A DNA stretch of 64,000 bases from Thermus brockianus (GCF_001880325.1 NZ_CP016312.1:62001-126000), one strand, 5' to 3'; positions 1 to 8,913 are shown, numbered from the stretch's first letter. Notes: generated by a model from the sequence alone, not told the origin. Numbers and translations: made by a program.

Positions 1-2
1 GG

Positions 3-386
3 GCCGACGTGGACGAGGCCCTGGTCTACCAGCTCGTGAAGTGGTGGGACGAGAACCATGCCCTCTATGGGGACAAGCATGCCATGGCCCGCTACCAAAC
101 CCTGGAGAGCCTGCGCTTCGTGGTGGAAAACCTTTCCGTGCCCCTCCATCCCGGGACCGTGCGCTACCTGAAGGAGAAGGGGCTATGGAATCAGGCGATG
201 GAGGCGAAGCAGATAGCCTCTGTACGCCTTGCGGACCAGTACGCCACCCTTTACGAAAGGGCCTTGGCCCTCGCGCGTTCCCGCCGCATCAGCACCGATC
301 CCGCAAGCGAAGCGTGGCAGCGCTTCTGGCGGGAATTCCTGGCGCAAAACCGCGTGCCCCGCTTCTCCGAGGCTTGGAGGCCCTAG
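3..386 (+). CDS. TAXI-family TRAP transporter solute-binding protein, C-terminal part
   Basis: This reading frame is open from the left edge of the window and ends at TAG 384-386, so only the last 127 or so residues are present. The sequence (residues such as WWDENHALYGDKH and RQTLESLRF-like helices, ending FSEAWRP) resembles the C-terminal lobe of TAXI-type periplasmic binding proteins, which deliver a carboxylated solute to a TRAP permease. A fused TRAP permease begins one base after the stop codon, which strongly supports the call. The ligand cannot be read from this fragment; the benzoylformate decarboxylase two genes downstream suggests an aromatic 2-oxo or 2-hydroxy acid, which is inference. 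Confidence 0.7.
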   Translation, partial: ADVDEALVYQLVKWWDENHALYGDKHAMARYQTLESLRFVVENLSVPLHPGTVRYLKEKGLWNQAMEAKQIASVRLADQYATLYERALALARSRRISTDPASEAWQRFWREFLAQNRVPRFSEAWRP

Positions 387-387
387 C

Positions 388-2283
388 ATGGAGGGCCGGT
401 GGGACAGGCTTCCCGCGTGGGCTCGAGGCTGGGTACGGGCCGCTTCGCTCCTGGGCCTCACCTTAATCCTCTACTACCTCCTGGGTAGCCCCCTCGTGGG
501 CTTTGCCCTCCTGGACTTCAGCTATTACTGGTTGCTTTTGGCCCTCTACCTGCCCGTGGTCTTTCTCCTCTTCCCCGCCCGTCCCCAAGACACCCGGCCC
601 CGGTGGTACGACTACGCCCTCGCCTTGGGCGTGTCGGCGGCAGGAGTCTTCCTCGCCCATCACGGCCCGAGCATGGTCCTTCGGCCTTGGACCAACCCGG
701 AAGCCCCTTGGCAGGTGGCGTTGGCCCTCTTTCTCCTGGGGGTGGTGCTGGAGGGGGCGAGGCGGGTGGGGGGGATGGGTTTCGCCTTGGTGGCCCTGGT
801 CCTTGCCGCTTATCCCTTGCTGGCTCCTTACCTGCCGGGCCTCCTCTGGGGACCTTCCCTCCCATGGCAGGAGGTGTTGGGCTACGCCATCTACTCCACC
901 CAGGGGCTCATGGGCTTGCCGATGCGCACCGTAGGCGAGCTATTGGTGGGTTTCCTCGTCCTGGCTGCCTTCTTGGTGGCCTTGGGGGCAGGACAGGTCT
1001 TCCTGGAGGTGGCCTCGGCCCTTTTCGGCTGGGCTCGAGGGGGGGCCGCCAAGGTGAGCGTGGTGGCAAGCGCCTTTTTCGGCAGCCTGAGCGGGAGCAT
1101 CCTCTCCAATGTGGCGAGTACGGGAAGCCTCACCATCCCCGCCATGATCCGCTCGGGGTTTTCCCGGAGCTACGCCGCAGCGGTAGAGGCCTGCGCCTCC
1201 ACAGGGGGTGTGCTCATGCCCCCGGTGATGGGGGCCGTGGCCTTCGTTATGGCCAACCTCTTGGGCGTGCCGTATGGCCAGGTGGTGGCCGCCGCCCTCC
1301 TGCCCTCCCTGCTCTACTACCTGTCCCTCTTCGCCCACGTGGACCTCTACGCTGCCCGCCACGGGCTTCGGGGCCTGCCGAGGGCCGAACTACCTCCTTT
1401 GGGGCCAAGCCTAGGCCGGGGGCTTCCCTTCCTGATGGCCTTGGGCTTTCTGGTCTTCGCCCTTTTGTACCTCCGCTTGGAACGCCTCGCCCCCTTCTAC
1501 GCCCTGGGCTTTCTCCTCTTGGCCGCGGGCAGAAGGCTGCGCTGGGAAGCCTTGGACCGGGCCCTGGTGGGCGCCGCCTCCCTCATCGGCCAGACCCTGG
1601 CCCTCATCCTCCCCGTGGGGCTCATCCTCGCCGGGCTTGTGGGGACGGGGGTGGCCCCGGCCCTCACGGGGGCTCTGGTGCGGATGGGAGCGGAAAACCT
1701 CTACCTGGTCCTCTTGGTGGGCGTGGCTATCGCCTTCGTCTTGGGGATGGCGGGGGTGATGGTGGCCGCCTATATCCTCCTCGCCGTGACCCTGGCCCCC
1801 GCTCTTGTGCGCATCGGGGAGTTTAACCCCTTGGCGGTTCACCTCTTCATCGCCTACTGGTCCATGCTCTCCGCCATCACCCCCCCTGTGGCCGTGGCCG
1901 CCTTTTTGGCTGCCCGCATCGCGGGGGCTTCCCCCATGGGGGCGAGCTTCACCGCGGTCAGGCTAGGGCTTGCCATCTACTTCCTCCCCTTCTTTTTCCT
2001 CTTTGAACCTGCCCTAATCCTTCAAGGAAGCCTTTTCTCGGTGGCCTACCATGTGGTCTTTGCGGTCCTGGGGCTCCTCTTTCTGGTGGGGGCCCTGGAA
2101 GGGTATTTCTGGGGCTTGGGCCCCCTCCCCCTTTGGGCGAGGGGCGTCTTTGGGGTGGGAGGGATCCTTTGCGCCATCCCGGAAACCCTCACCAGCTTCC
2201 TCGCCCTTCCGGGGCTTTTGCTCGTGGCCCTGGCCCTGGGCTTGCGCCGGCGGGTGGGGCAGAGGGGAGGCATGGAAGGATGA
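388..2283 (+). CDS. TRAP transporter fused permease (4TM-12TM), TAXI type
   Basis: A 631-residue, very hydrophobic protein. It combines the small (DctQ-like) and large (DctM-like) TRAP membrane subunits in one chain, as is usual for TAXI systems. The middle holds the large-subunit signature around FFGSLSGSILSNVASTGSLTIP and a second pseudo-repeat around GMAGVMVAAYILLAVTLAP and SAITPPVAVAAFLA. I chose ATG 388 because it directly follows the binding-protein stop (386); the frame is open further upstream but would overlap that gene. TRAP systems are sodium-coupled secondary importers. The last four bases overlap the decarboxylase start (ATGA), so transport and decarboxylation are very likely co-translated. 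Confidence 0.85.
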   Translation: MEGRWDRLPAWARGWVRAASLLGLTLILYYLLGSPLVGFALLDFSYYWLLLALYLPVVFLLFPARPQDTRPRWYDYALALGVSAAGVFLAHHGPSMVLRPWTNPEAPWQVALALFLLGVVLEGARRVGGMGFALVALVLAAYPLLAPYLPGLLWGPSLPWQEVLGYAIYSTQGLMGLPMRTVGELLVGFLVLAAFLVALGAGQVFLEVASALFGWARGGAAKVSVVASAFFGSLSGSILSNVASTGSLTIPAMIRSGFSRSYAAAVEACASTGGVLMPPVMGAVAFVMANLLGVPYGQVVAAALLPSLLYYLSLFAHVDLYAARHGLRGLPRAELPPLGPSLGRGLPFLMALGFLVFALLYLRLERLAPFYALGFLLLAAGRRLRWEALDRALVGAASLIGQTLALILPVGLILAGLVGTGVAPALTGALVRMGAENLYLVLLVGVAIAFVLGMAGVMVAAYILLAVTLAPALVRIGEFNPLAVHLFIAYWSMLSAITPPVAVAAFLAARIAGASPMGASFTAVRLGLAIYFLPFFFLFEPALILQGSLFSVAYHVVFAVLGLLFLVGALEGYFWGLGPLPLWARGVFGVGGILCAIPETLTSFLALPGLLLVALALGLRRRVGQRGGMEG

Positions 2284-3845
2284 CCGCACGGGAGAGCGCC
2301 CATAGGTGGCTCAAGGAGCGGGGTATCCCTTGGGTTTTCGGCAATCCAGGCTCTACCGAGATTCCCTTTCTCCTGGGCCTGGAGGAGGTGGCCGGTTACG
2401 TTCTCGCCCTCCACGAGGGGGTGGCGGTGGCCATGGCCGAGGGGTACGCCCAGGCCAGCGGCCAGGTGGCCGTGGTGAACCTCCATGCAGCGCCGGGCCT
2501 GGGAAACGCCATAGGGGCGCTTTATACTGCCCGGAAAAACCGCTCGCCCCTTCTCGTCACCGTGGGCCAGCAGGACCGGCGGCACCTCTTCCGCGACCCT
2601 CTCCTCTCCGGACCCCTGGTGGAGATGGCGCACCCCGTTGCCAAGGTTGCCTTCTCCGTGGAACGGGGAGCCGACCTGCCGGAGGCCCTGGAGCGGGCCT
2701 ACCACCTGGCTCTGACCCCCCCTCGAGGGCCCGTGGTGGTGGCCATTCCCATGGACCTTTGGGAAGAGGAGGCCCCACCTCCTCGGTGCAAAGCCCTCCA
2801 CCTTCCGGGTATGGCCCAAGGCTTGGAGGCCTTGGCCGAGAGCCTGGACCGGGCTACCCGACCGGCCCTGGTCCTGGGGGGAGGAGCGGACACCCCCTTG
2901 GCCCGCCAGGCGGCCTTCCGCCTCGCTGAGGCCTTGGAGGCCCCCGTGTTCTCCGACCCCATAAGCCCGCGCCACCCGTTCCCCACACAACATCCCCTTT
3001 ACCGGGGGGTACTGCCTCCCGTGGCCCAGCGGATCCGGGGGATCCTCGAGGCCTTTGATGCGGTCCTGGTGGCCGGTGCGCCCTGCTTTCTCCTCTACCC
3101 TTACTCCCCGGGCCCCGCGGTGCCCACGGGCACCCGGGTCTTCCTCCTTACCGACGATCCCGAGGAGGCGGCCCGGGCGGAGGCCCAGGAGGTCTACTTG
3201 GGCCACGTGGCCCTGGGGCTGGAGTTCCTCTCCCAGCGGGTCCGGCCCCGGGCGGGAGCACCGCCCCAGGGGGTCTTTGCCCCTTTGCCTACCCCCCAAA
3301 GCCCCTCGGGCCGCCTCAACCCCCCCTACGCGGCGGCTCGCCTTGCCCAGGCCCTGTCCCCCAGGTTCGTCGTGGACGAGGCCATCTCCCTAAGTGGGGT
3401 CTTTCGGCGCCACCTGCGGCAGGAGGGGGGAGGCTACCTACACGGGGCGAGCGGGGGGTTGGGCTTCGCGGCGCCGGCCGCTTTGGGGGCTGCGTTGGCT
3501 GGCCAAAGGGCTGCGGCGGTGGTGGGGGAGGGGAGCTTCCTCTTCGCACCCCAGGTCCTCTACACGGCCCGCGAGCTCCGGGCGGATGTGGTGTTCGTGG
3601 TCCTGAATAACGGAGGGTACGGCATCCTCAAGGGGTTTGCCCAAAGCCTCTACCCGGGCCAGGCGGAGCGGGTTCCGGGCCTCGCCCTTTCGGGGGTGGA
3701 TTTCTGCCAGCTAGCCCAGGCCTTCGGCGTTCCCGCAGCCCGGGTGGAGGACCCTGAGGGTCTGGAGGCGGCCTTGGCTTCGCTTCCCTCTGGGCCCTTC
3801 CTCCTGGAGGTGGTGGTGGACCCCACGCCCCACCCCGCCTTCTAA
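2280..3845 (+). CDS. mdlC: benzoylformate decarboxylase-like thiamine diphosphate enzyme
   Basis: A 521-residue ThDP enzyme. It matches benzoylformate decarboxylase at diagnostic places: GNPGSTEIPFL near the N-terminus (the active-site serine loop), the cofactor-activating glutamate in LHEGVAVAMAEGYA, the histidine in VVNLHAAPGLGNAIG, and the second catalytic-histidine region PFPTQHPLYRGVLP. The ThDP/metal segment is GEGSFLFAPQVLYTA followed by LNNGGYGILK. It would convert benzoylformate to benzaldehyde and CO2 in the cytoplasm, the middle step of mandelate degradation. It overlaps the TRAP permease by 4 nt, so the importer probably brings in mandelate or benzoylformate (inference). No mandelate racemase or dehydrogenase is visible here. 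Related 2-oxo acid decarboxylases are an alternative, but the motif set favours this call. Confidence 0.85.
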   Translation: MTARESAHRWLKERGIPWVFGNPGSTEIPFLLGLEEVAGYVLALHEGVAVAMAEGYAQASGQVAVVNLHAAPGLGNAIGALYTARKNRSPLLVTVGQQDRRHLFRDPLLSGPLVEMAHPVAKVAFSVERGADLPEALERAYHLALTPPRGPVVVAIPMDLWEEEAPPPRCKALHLPGMAQGLEALAESLDRATRPALVLGGGADTPLARQAAFRLAEALEAPVFSDPISPRHPFPTQHPLYRGVLPPVAQRIRGILEAFDAVLVAGAPCFLLYPYSPGPAVPTGTRVFLLTDDPEEAARAEAQEVYLGHVALGLEFLSQRVRPRAGAPPQGVFAPLPTPQSPSGRLNPPYAAARLAQALSPRFVVDEAISLSGVFRRHLRQEGGGYLHGASGGLGFAAPAALGAALAGQRAAAVVGEGSFLFAPQVLYTARELRADVVFVVLNNGGYGILKGFAQSLYPGQAERVPGLALSGVDFCQLAQAFGVPAARVEDPEGLEAALASLPSGPFLLEVVVDPTPHPAF

Positions 3846-3849
3846 AGGG

Positions 3850-4593
3850 TCAAAGGCCTAGGTACGTCCTCTGGAATGACGGGTCTTCCAGGAGGGCCTT
3901 GGCCTCCCCCTGGCGGACCAGGCGGCCGTTGGAGAGCACGTAGGCTCGGTCTGCCAGGGCAAGGGCCTGGGCCGCCTCCTGCTCCACCAGAAGCACCGTT
4001 ACGCCCTCCTTTCGCACCCGGGCTACCTGCTCTAGGACCAGGGCCCGCACCTTGGGGGCAAGCCCGGTGGAGGGTTCGTCAATGGCGAGCAGTCTGGGCT
4101 TACCCATGAGCGCCCGGCCCAGGGCGAGCATCTGCTGTTCCCCCCCGGAGAGGTCCCCCGCCCGCTGCCGCCTGCGCTCCGCGAGCCTAGGGAAAAGGCT
4201 GTAGACGTATTCCAGGCACGGCCGCACCTCGGCCTTGGGCAGAAGAAGCCCCCCCGCCAGGAGGTTTTCCTCCACGGATAGCTCCCGGAAAGGCCGCCGC
4301 CGTTCGGGGCAGAGGACCAGGCCAAACCGGGCGATCTCGTGGGGGAAGAGGCCATCAATGCGCCGACCTTGGAAGAGGACCTTGCCTTGGAGCTTGATTT
4401 CCCCGGCCCGGGTGCCCCGGTGGAGCCAGGCCTCGAGGCGGGTTAGCCCGGAGATGGCCCTGAGCAGGCTGGTCTTGCCTGCACCGTTGGGCCCCACCAG
4501 GCAGACGAGCTCCCCCTGCCGCACCTCTAGGTCCACCCCGAAGAGGATCTGGGCCTTGCCGTAGAGCAAGGAGAGCCCCCGCACCTCAAGCAT
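3850..4593 (-). CDS. livF: HAAT/Liv-type ABC transporter ATP-binding protein (LivF)
   Basis: A 247-residue ATPase starting MLEVRGLSLLYGKAQ. Walker A is GPNGAGKTSLL, the signature is LSGGEQQMLALGRAL, and Walker B is LLAIDEPSTGLAP. The ATG at 4593 is preferred to an upstream in-frame start because it overlaps the livG stop by 8 nt, as in other Liv operons. It is the last gene of the - strand operon binding protein-livH-livM-ligase-livG-livF. It stops 4 nt from the convergent decarboxylase stop, with no terminator hairpin evident between them. The operon is probably controlled by the TetR operator near 10300. Confidence 0.9.
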   Translation of the reverse strand: MLEVRGLSLLYGKAQILFGVDLEVRQGELVCLVGPNGAGKTSLLRAISGLTRLEAWLHRGTRAGEIKLQGKVLFQGRRIDGLFPHEIARFGLVLCPERRRPFRELSVEENLLAGGLLLPKAEVRPCLEYVYSLFPRLAERRRQRAGDLSGGEQQMLALGRALMGKPRLLAIDEPSTGLAPKVRALVLEQVARVRKEGVTVLLVEQEAAQALALADRAYVLSNGRLVRQGEAKALLEDPSFQRTYLGL

Positions 4594-5350
4594 GGGGCAC
4601 CTCCCCCAGGTAGGCCTCAATGACCCTGGGGTCCTGGACCACCTGGCTTGGGGTGCCCTCGGCCAGGACCTCGCCGAAGTTCAAGACCACCACCCGGTCG
4701 GCGATTTTGAAGAGCTCGGAGAGCTTGTGCTCAATGATGACCATGGCGCACCCCTCGCTGTGAAGCCGGCCAAACCGCCCTCCCTTGCGCAAGCGGGCCA
4801 AGGATTTGGCCAAAAGCTCCGTTTCCACAGGGGTAAGGCCGGCAAAGGGCTCGTCCAGGATCAAAAGCTCAGGCTCCGTGGCCAAAGCCCGGGCGATTTC
4901 CAGGCGCTTCAGCTCCCCTTGCGAGAGGACGGAGGCGGGCTCCTTTGCCTTGTCGGCGATGCCCACAAACTCCAGGGCGTCCAGGGCGCGGGCCTCCGCT
5001 CGCTTCACCCAGTCCCCCTTACGCCCTCCCCGGGGTCCGTAGGCTGCCACCAGCACGTTGGCCAGGACCGGAAGCCGCCTCAAAGGCCTGGGGTTCTGGA
5101 AGGTGGCGGCAAGCCCCAGGCGCACCCGCTCCCATGTGGGCAAGGGGGTGATGTCCCTCCCCTTGAAGAAGACCCGCCCCCCGTCGGGCCGGTGGATGCC
5201 GAGGAGGACCCGCAGGAGGGTGGTCTTGCCAGCCCCGTTGGGGCCAATGAGCCCCAGGATCTCCCGCTCGCCCACCCGGAGGTCCACGCTGTTTAGGGCC
5301 AGGAGCCCCCCGAACCGCTTGGTGATCCCCCTAGCCTCCAAGAGCGCCAC
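4586..5350 (-). CDS. livG: HAAT/Liv-type ABC transporter ATP-binding protein (LivG)
   Basis: A 254-residue ATPase starting MALLEARGITKRFGGLLAL, typical of LivG. Walker A is GPNGAGKTTLL, the signature is LSQGELKRLEIARAL, Walker B is LLILDEPFAGLTP, and the family C-terminal feature HKLSELFKIADRVVVLNFG is present. It would form a heterodimer with the adjacent LivF and power the LivH/LivM channel. Its start lies inside the end of the acyl-CoA ligase gene (20 nt overlap), tying the ligase to the transporter by translational coupling. Confidence 0.9.
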   Translation of the reverse strand: MALLEARGITKRFGGLLALNSVDLRVGEREILGLIGPNGAGKTTLLRVLLGIHRPDGGRVFFKGRDITPLPTWERVRLGLAATFQNPRPLRRLPVLANVLVAAYGPRGGRKGDWVKRAEARALDALEFVGIADKAKEPASVLSQGELKRLEIARALATEPELLILDEPFAGLTPVETELLAKSLARLRKGGRFGRLHSEGCAMVIIEHKLSELFKIADRVVVLNFGEVLAEGTPSQVVQDPRVIEAYLGEVPHA

Positions 5351-6995
5351 CCTCCACCTCCTCCCTAAGCTCCCGGCGGGAGACCTTGCCCACGTCGGTT
5401 TTGGGAAGCTCCCCGCGGAACTCTATCTCTCGGGGAAGCTTGTAGGGGGCAAGGCGCTCCCTCAGGAAGCTGAGCAGGTCCTCCTCCGTCACCTTGCCCC
5501 GAGCCTCGGGTTCCAGGACCACGTAGGCCTTGGGGTAAGCCCCCACCTTGGGGTCCGGCACCCCGATCACTCCCGCCGCCTTTACCAAGGGGTGGGCCCG
5601 CAAAGCCTCTTCAATCTCCCGAGGGAAGACGGGCCGGCCCTTGTACTTGATCATGTCCTTGGCCCGGTCGTAGAAGTGGAAGTACCCCTCCTCGTCCATG
5701 CGCACCAGGTCTCCCGTGCGGAAGAAGCGGAGTCCGCGTTCCCTGAAGAAGCTTTTGGCGTTCTCCTCTTCCCGTTGCCAGTAACCCTGGGTGACGTTGG
5801 GGCCGGCAAGGGCAAGCTCCCCCACCTCCCCCACGGGGACGGGCTCGAGGGTGTCGGGGTCCACCACCAGGGCCTGGACGCAGGGCAAGGGGATGCCAAA
5901 GGACCCTCGCTTGACCCGTTCCCTGGGGTTGACGTGGCTTGCGGCGGAGGTTTCCGTCATCCCGTAGCCTTCGGCGACCTCCCGGCCGGTGCGCTGGAAA
6001 AAGGCCTCCGCCGTGGCCTCGTGCAGCGTGTCGGCCCCGCTTAGGACCACCTCGAGGCGCTTCCAATCCACCCAGTGGGTCCTGGGGTGGTCCCGGAGGA
6101 GCTCGTACAGGGAAGGGACGCCGAAGAAGTGGGTGGCCCGGTAGCGCACCATGGCCTCCAGGATCCAGTCGGGGTCGGGCGTGGAAAAGACCAAAAGCCG
6201 GGCCCCGGAAAGGAGCCCCCCAAGGAGGAGGACCACCTGGCCGTAGATGTGGTAGAAGGGCAGAAAGGCTAGGAGGGTGCTCCCTGGGCCGAAGGGGTTG
6301 AAGCTCTGGATCATCCGGTGGGCGGCGAGAAGGTTGTGGTGGGTAATCCGCACCCCCTTGGGCAGACCCGTGGTGCCCCCGGTGTAGGGGAGGGCGGCCA
6401 GGTCCTCGCCCTGTCGGGGTTCTGGGGCAGGAAGGGGGTTTGCCCGCAGGAGGTCGGAGAAGGTATAGACTCCAGGGCCCCGGGGCACGGGGAGGCGGCG
6501 TACCAGGAGCCTCTGCCAGGAGGGCAGGGCCTCCCAAAGGGAAACCACCACCTTCCCCTCCAGCTCCACCCCTGCCCGCTCGGCGTTTTCCAGAAGGGCG
6601 TCCTGGACCACGAGGAAGCGGGCGCCTGAGTCTAAAAGCTGGTGCCGGAGCTCGTGGGAGGTATAAAGGGGGCTTACCGGCACCACCACACCCCCCGCCC
6701 AAAGGATGCCCAGGTAGGCCACGGCGAACTGGGGACTGTTGGCCAGGTAAAGGCCCACCCGGTCTCCCGGCCTAAGGCCTAGGCCCTTAAGCCCTCCGGC
6801 AAAGCGGCGTATGGCCTCGTGGAGGTCGGCGTAGCGGTAGGTGCGCCCGTAGTAGACCAAGGCGGTCTTCCCGCCGAAGCGCAGGAAGGCCTCCTCCACC
6901 TGCTGGCTGACGCTCCCTACGGGAAGGGGAACTTCTTTGGGCGTGGTGGGAGGGTAGAAGCGAAGCCAAGGGCGTTCCCAATAGACCTCCGTCAT
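5331..6995 (-). CDS. AMP-forming acyl-CoA ligase within the ABC transporter operon
   Basis: A 554-residue ANL-superfamily ligase that activates a carboxylic acid to its CoA thioester. Motifs are YTGGTTGLPKG (phosphate loop), YGMTETSAAS, the hinge and adenylate region RFFRTGDLVRMDEEGYFHFYD followed by RAKDMIKYKG, and the C-terminal lysine region KTDVGKVSRREL. The start MTEVYWERPW at 6995 forms an ATGA overlap with livM. Its place between livM and livG implies that the imported compound is trapped as a CoA ester on entry. The substrate (aromatic or medium/long-chain acid) is not evident. The TetR regulator that appears to control the operon also heads a beta-oxidation-type operon, which favours an acyl or arylacyl acid (inference). 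Confidence 0.85.
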   Translation of the reverse strand: MTEVYWERPWLRFYPPTTPKEVPLPVGSVSQQVEEAFLRFGGKTALVYYGRTYRYADLHEAIRRFAGGLKGLGLRPGDRVGLYLANSPQFAVAYLGILWAGGVVVPVSPLYTSHELRHQLLDSGARFLVVQDALLENAERAGVELEGKVVVSLWEALPSWQRLLVRRLPVPRGPGVYTFSDLLRANPLPAPEPRQGEDLAALPYTGGTTGLPKGVRITHHNLLAAHRMIQSFNPFGPGSTLLAFLPFYHIYGQVVLLLGGLLSGARLLVFSTPDPDWILEAMVRYRATHFFGVPSLYELLRDHPRTHWVDWKRLEVVLSGADTLHEATAEAFFQRTGREVAEGYGMTETSAASHVNPRERVKRGSFGIPLPCVQALVVDPDTLEPVPVGEVGELALAGPNVTQGYWQREEENAKSFFRERGLRFFRTGDLVRMDEEGYFHFYDRAKDMIKYKGRPVFPREIEEALRAHPLVKAAGVIGVPDPKVGAYPKAYVVLEPEARGKVTEEDLLSFLRERLAPYKLPREIEFRGELPKTDVGKVSRRELREEVEGGALGG

Positions 6996-8053
6996 GCCCG
7001 CACCTCCAAGCGCATCTCCACGCCACAAACGCGGCACCGCCTTCGGGTGAAGGGGTTGCGGACCTTGCACCGGGGGCACTCCTCCTCGAGGCGGTCCAGC
7101 ACCCCCCGCACCACCCCCTGGGGCAGGAAGCGCATGACCAGGAGGATGAGGACGGCAAACCCCACCATGCGCCACTCCTCGGCCACCCGCAACACCTCCA
7201 GAAGGGGCACAAGGAGGAAGGTGCCCGCCACGGGGCCGTAGATGGTGGCGATACCGCCAAAAACCGTCCAGATAACGGGCTGAATGGAGTTAAAAAGCGA
7301 CAGGCTATCCGGGCCCGCCACCCGCAGGTAGTGGGCGTAAAGCCCTCCTGCCAGTCCGGCGAAGAAGGCGCTTACGGCAAAGGCCAGGAGCTTGTAGGCC
7401 ACGGTGTTCACCCCTACCATGCGCACCGCGGCTTCATCCTCCCTTAGGGCGTGGAAGACGAGGCCCACCCGGGAGTTGGCTATCCTCCAGAGAATGTAGA
7501 CGGAAACAAGCATGGTGAGGGTGACCAGGTAGTACTCCTCTAGGCGGCTCTGGCCAAGGCGGGGAAGCCCCGAAAGCCCCAGCTCCCCTCCCGTGAAGTC
7601 CGGAAAGAGGAAGATGAACCCGAGCGCCAGGATGGGAAAGGCCAGGGTGATCAGGGAGAGGTAGGGTCCCTTTACCCGAAGGGAGGGTAAGCCCACGAGA
7701 AGGCCCGCAAGGGTAGCCAACGTGGCCCCCAAGGGAATGGTGGCCCAAGGGGCTAGACCGAGTTCCCGGCCCAGCAGGGCGGAGGTGTACCCCGAGATGC
7801 CAAAGAAGAAGGCGTGGCCCAGGCTCACCTGGCCGGTGTAGCCCGAGAGGAGGTCCCAGCTCGCCGCATAGAGGGCGAAAAGGCCGGACAGGGTGAGGAT
7901 GCGCAGGAGGTAAGGGTCTTGCGAGAAAAGGGGGAAGAGGAGGAGGAAGAGGATGAAAAGCAGAGCGATAACCCGGCTCGGCAGGGCGAAGACCTCGTAC
8001 CTAAGGAAACGTAGGAGCCACGGGACGGACCAGATGCGCAGGGGACTGGTCAT
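6992..8053 (-). CDS. livM: HAAT/Liv ABC transporter permease LivM with a C-terminal zinc-finger tail
   Basis: A 353-residue membrane protein with the LivM core: long hydrophobic segments, DLLSGYTGQVSLGHAFFFG, and the cytoplasmic loop ALREDEAAVRMVGVNTVAYKL. The start MTSPLRIWS at 8053 overlaps the livH stop (ATGA). After the last membrane segment the chain continues with a short hydrophilic tail containing CPRCKVRNPFTRRRCRVC (roughly 6995-7078). That is C-x2-C-x3-N-x6-C-x2-C, the cysteine/asparagine spacing of RanBP2-type zinc fingers, though without their leading tryptophan. LivM proteins normally end at the membrane core, so the tail is unusual; it should lie in the cytoplasm. Confidence 0.88.
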   Translation of the reverse strand: MTSPLRIWSVPWLLRFLRYEVFALPSRVIALLFILFLLLFPLFSQDPYLLRILTLSGLFALYAASWDLLSGYTGQVSLGHAFFFGISGYTSALLGRELGLAPWATIPLGATLATLAGLLVGLPSLRVKGPYLSLITLAFPILALGFIFLFPDFTGGELGLSGLPRLGQSRLEEYYLVTLTMLVSVYILWRIANSRVGLVFHALREDEAAVRMVGVNTVAYKLLAFAVSAFFAGLAGGLYAHYLRVAGPDSLSLFNSIQPVIWTVFGGIATIYGPVAGTFLLVPLLEVLRVAEEWRMVGFAVLILLVMRFLPQGVVRGVLDRLEEECPRCKVRNPFTRRRCRVCGVEMRLEVRA

Positions 8054-8913
8054 CGCTCCTCCGCAAAGGATGCGCCGAAAAGGCCCTCGGGTTTGAACAC
8101 CAGTACCAGAACCAGCACCAAAAGGGCCACGGCGGTGCGCAGGAAGGCGCCCCCAGGCACCAGGTTCACCACCACCACCTCGGCGAAAGCCAGAATCAAG
8201 GCTCCCAAGAGGGCTCCTAGAAGGCTTCCCAGGCCCCCCAGGACCACCGCCGCCAGCACCACCAGGAGGGGAGCGGTCCACATGTGGGGCTCCAAGGTGG
8301 CCATGGGGGCCACGGCAAGGCCCGCCAGAGTGGCCAAGAGGGCCCCCAGGCCCACGGCCCAGTACCCAGCCCGGGAGAGGCTTACCCCCACCAGTTCCGC
8401 CGCCTCCATATCCTGGGCGGCGGCCCGGATGGCAAGCCCAACGCGGCTCCCTTTGAGGAAGGCCCAGGCCAAAAGGAGGACGAGAGCGGCGAACGCCAGG
8501 GCGAGGAGCGCCTGCTGCGCCACCCGGACCCCCAGGATCTCCACGAAGCCGGGCAGGAGGGCTGGCACGGAACGGAAGTGCCCCCCGAAAAGGAGGAGGA
8601 GAACCTCTTGGAGGAGGAGGGCTATGGCGATGGTAACGATGAGGATGGTGGCCTCGTGTTCCCGCAAAGGCTCAAGGAAAAACCTGTAGGCGAGGAGGGC
8701 AAGGCCCAGGACCAAAAGGGCGGCGAGGAAGGCGGCGGGGAGGAAGCCCGTGTATCCCAGGAGGAATAAGAGGGCATAAGAGGCGGCCATGTAAAAGGCC
8801 GTATGGGCTAGGTTGAGGATGCGGGCCACCCCGTAGGTGAGGGCGAATCCCAGGGCCAACATGCCGTAGATCCCGCTTAGGACCAGCCCGTTGACCAAGA
8901 TGGCGGCGAGCAT
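8050..8913 (-). CDS. livH: HAAT/Liv ABC transporter permease LivH
   Basis: A 287-residue integral membrane protein with the LivH opening MLAAILVNGLVLSGIYGMLALGFALTYGVARILNLAHTAFYM-type pattern, about eight hydrophobic segments and the coupling loop GSRVGLAIRAAAQDMEAAELVGV. It pairs with LivM to form the import channel. The start at ATG 8913 lies directly against the stop codon of the binding-protein gene (8914-8916). Length and topology are normal for the family. Confidence 0.9.
   Translation of the reverse strand: MLAAILVNGLVLSGIYGMLALGFALTYGVARILNLAHTAFYMAASYALLFLLGYTGFLPAAFLAALLVLGLALLAYRFFLEPLREHEATILIVTIAIALLLQEVLLLLFGGHFRSVPALLPGFVEILGVRVAQQALLALAFAALVLLLAWAFLKGSRVGLAIRAAAQDMEAAELVGVSLSRAGYWAVGLGALLATLAGLAVAPMATLEPHMWTAPLLVVLAAVVLGGLGSLLGALLGALILAFAEVVVVNLVPGGAFLRTAVALLVLVLVLVFKPEGLFGASFAEER

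Noticed and set aside
2046-3299. Long open frame (417 codons) on the - strand opposite the decarboxylase gene
   Set aside because: Low-complexity Gly/Arg/Pro/His-rich sequence with no family resemblance; typical antisense shadow of a GC-rich gene.
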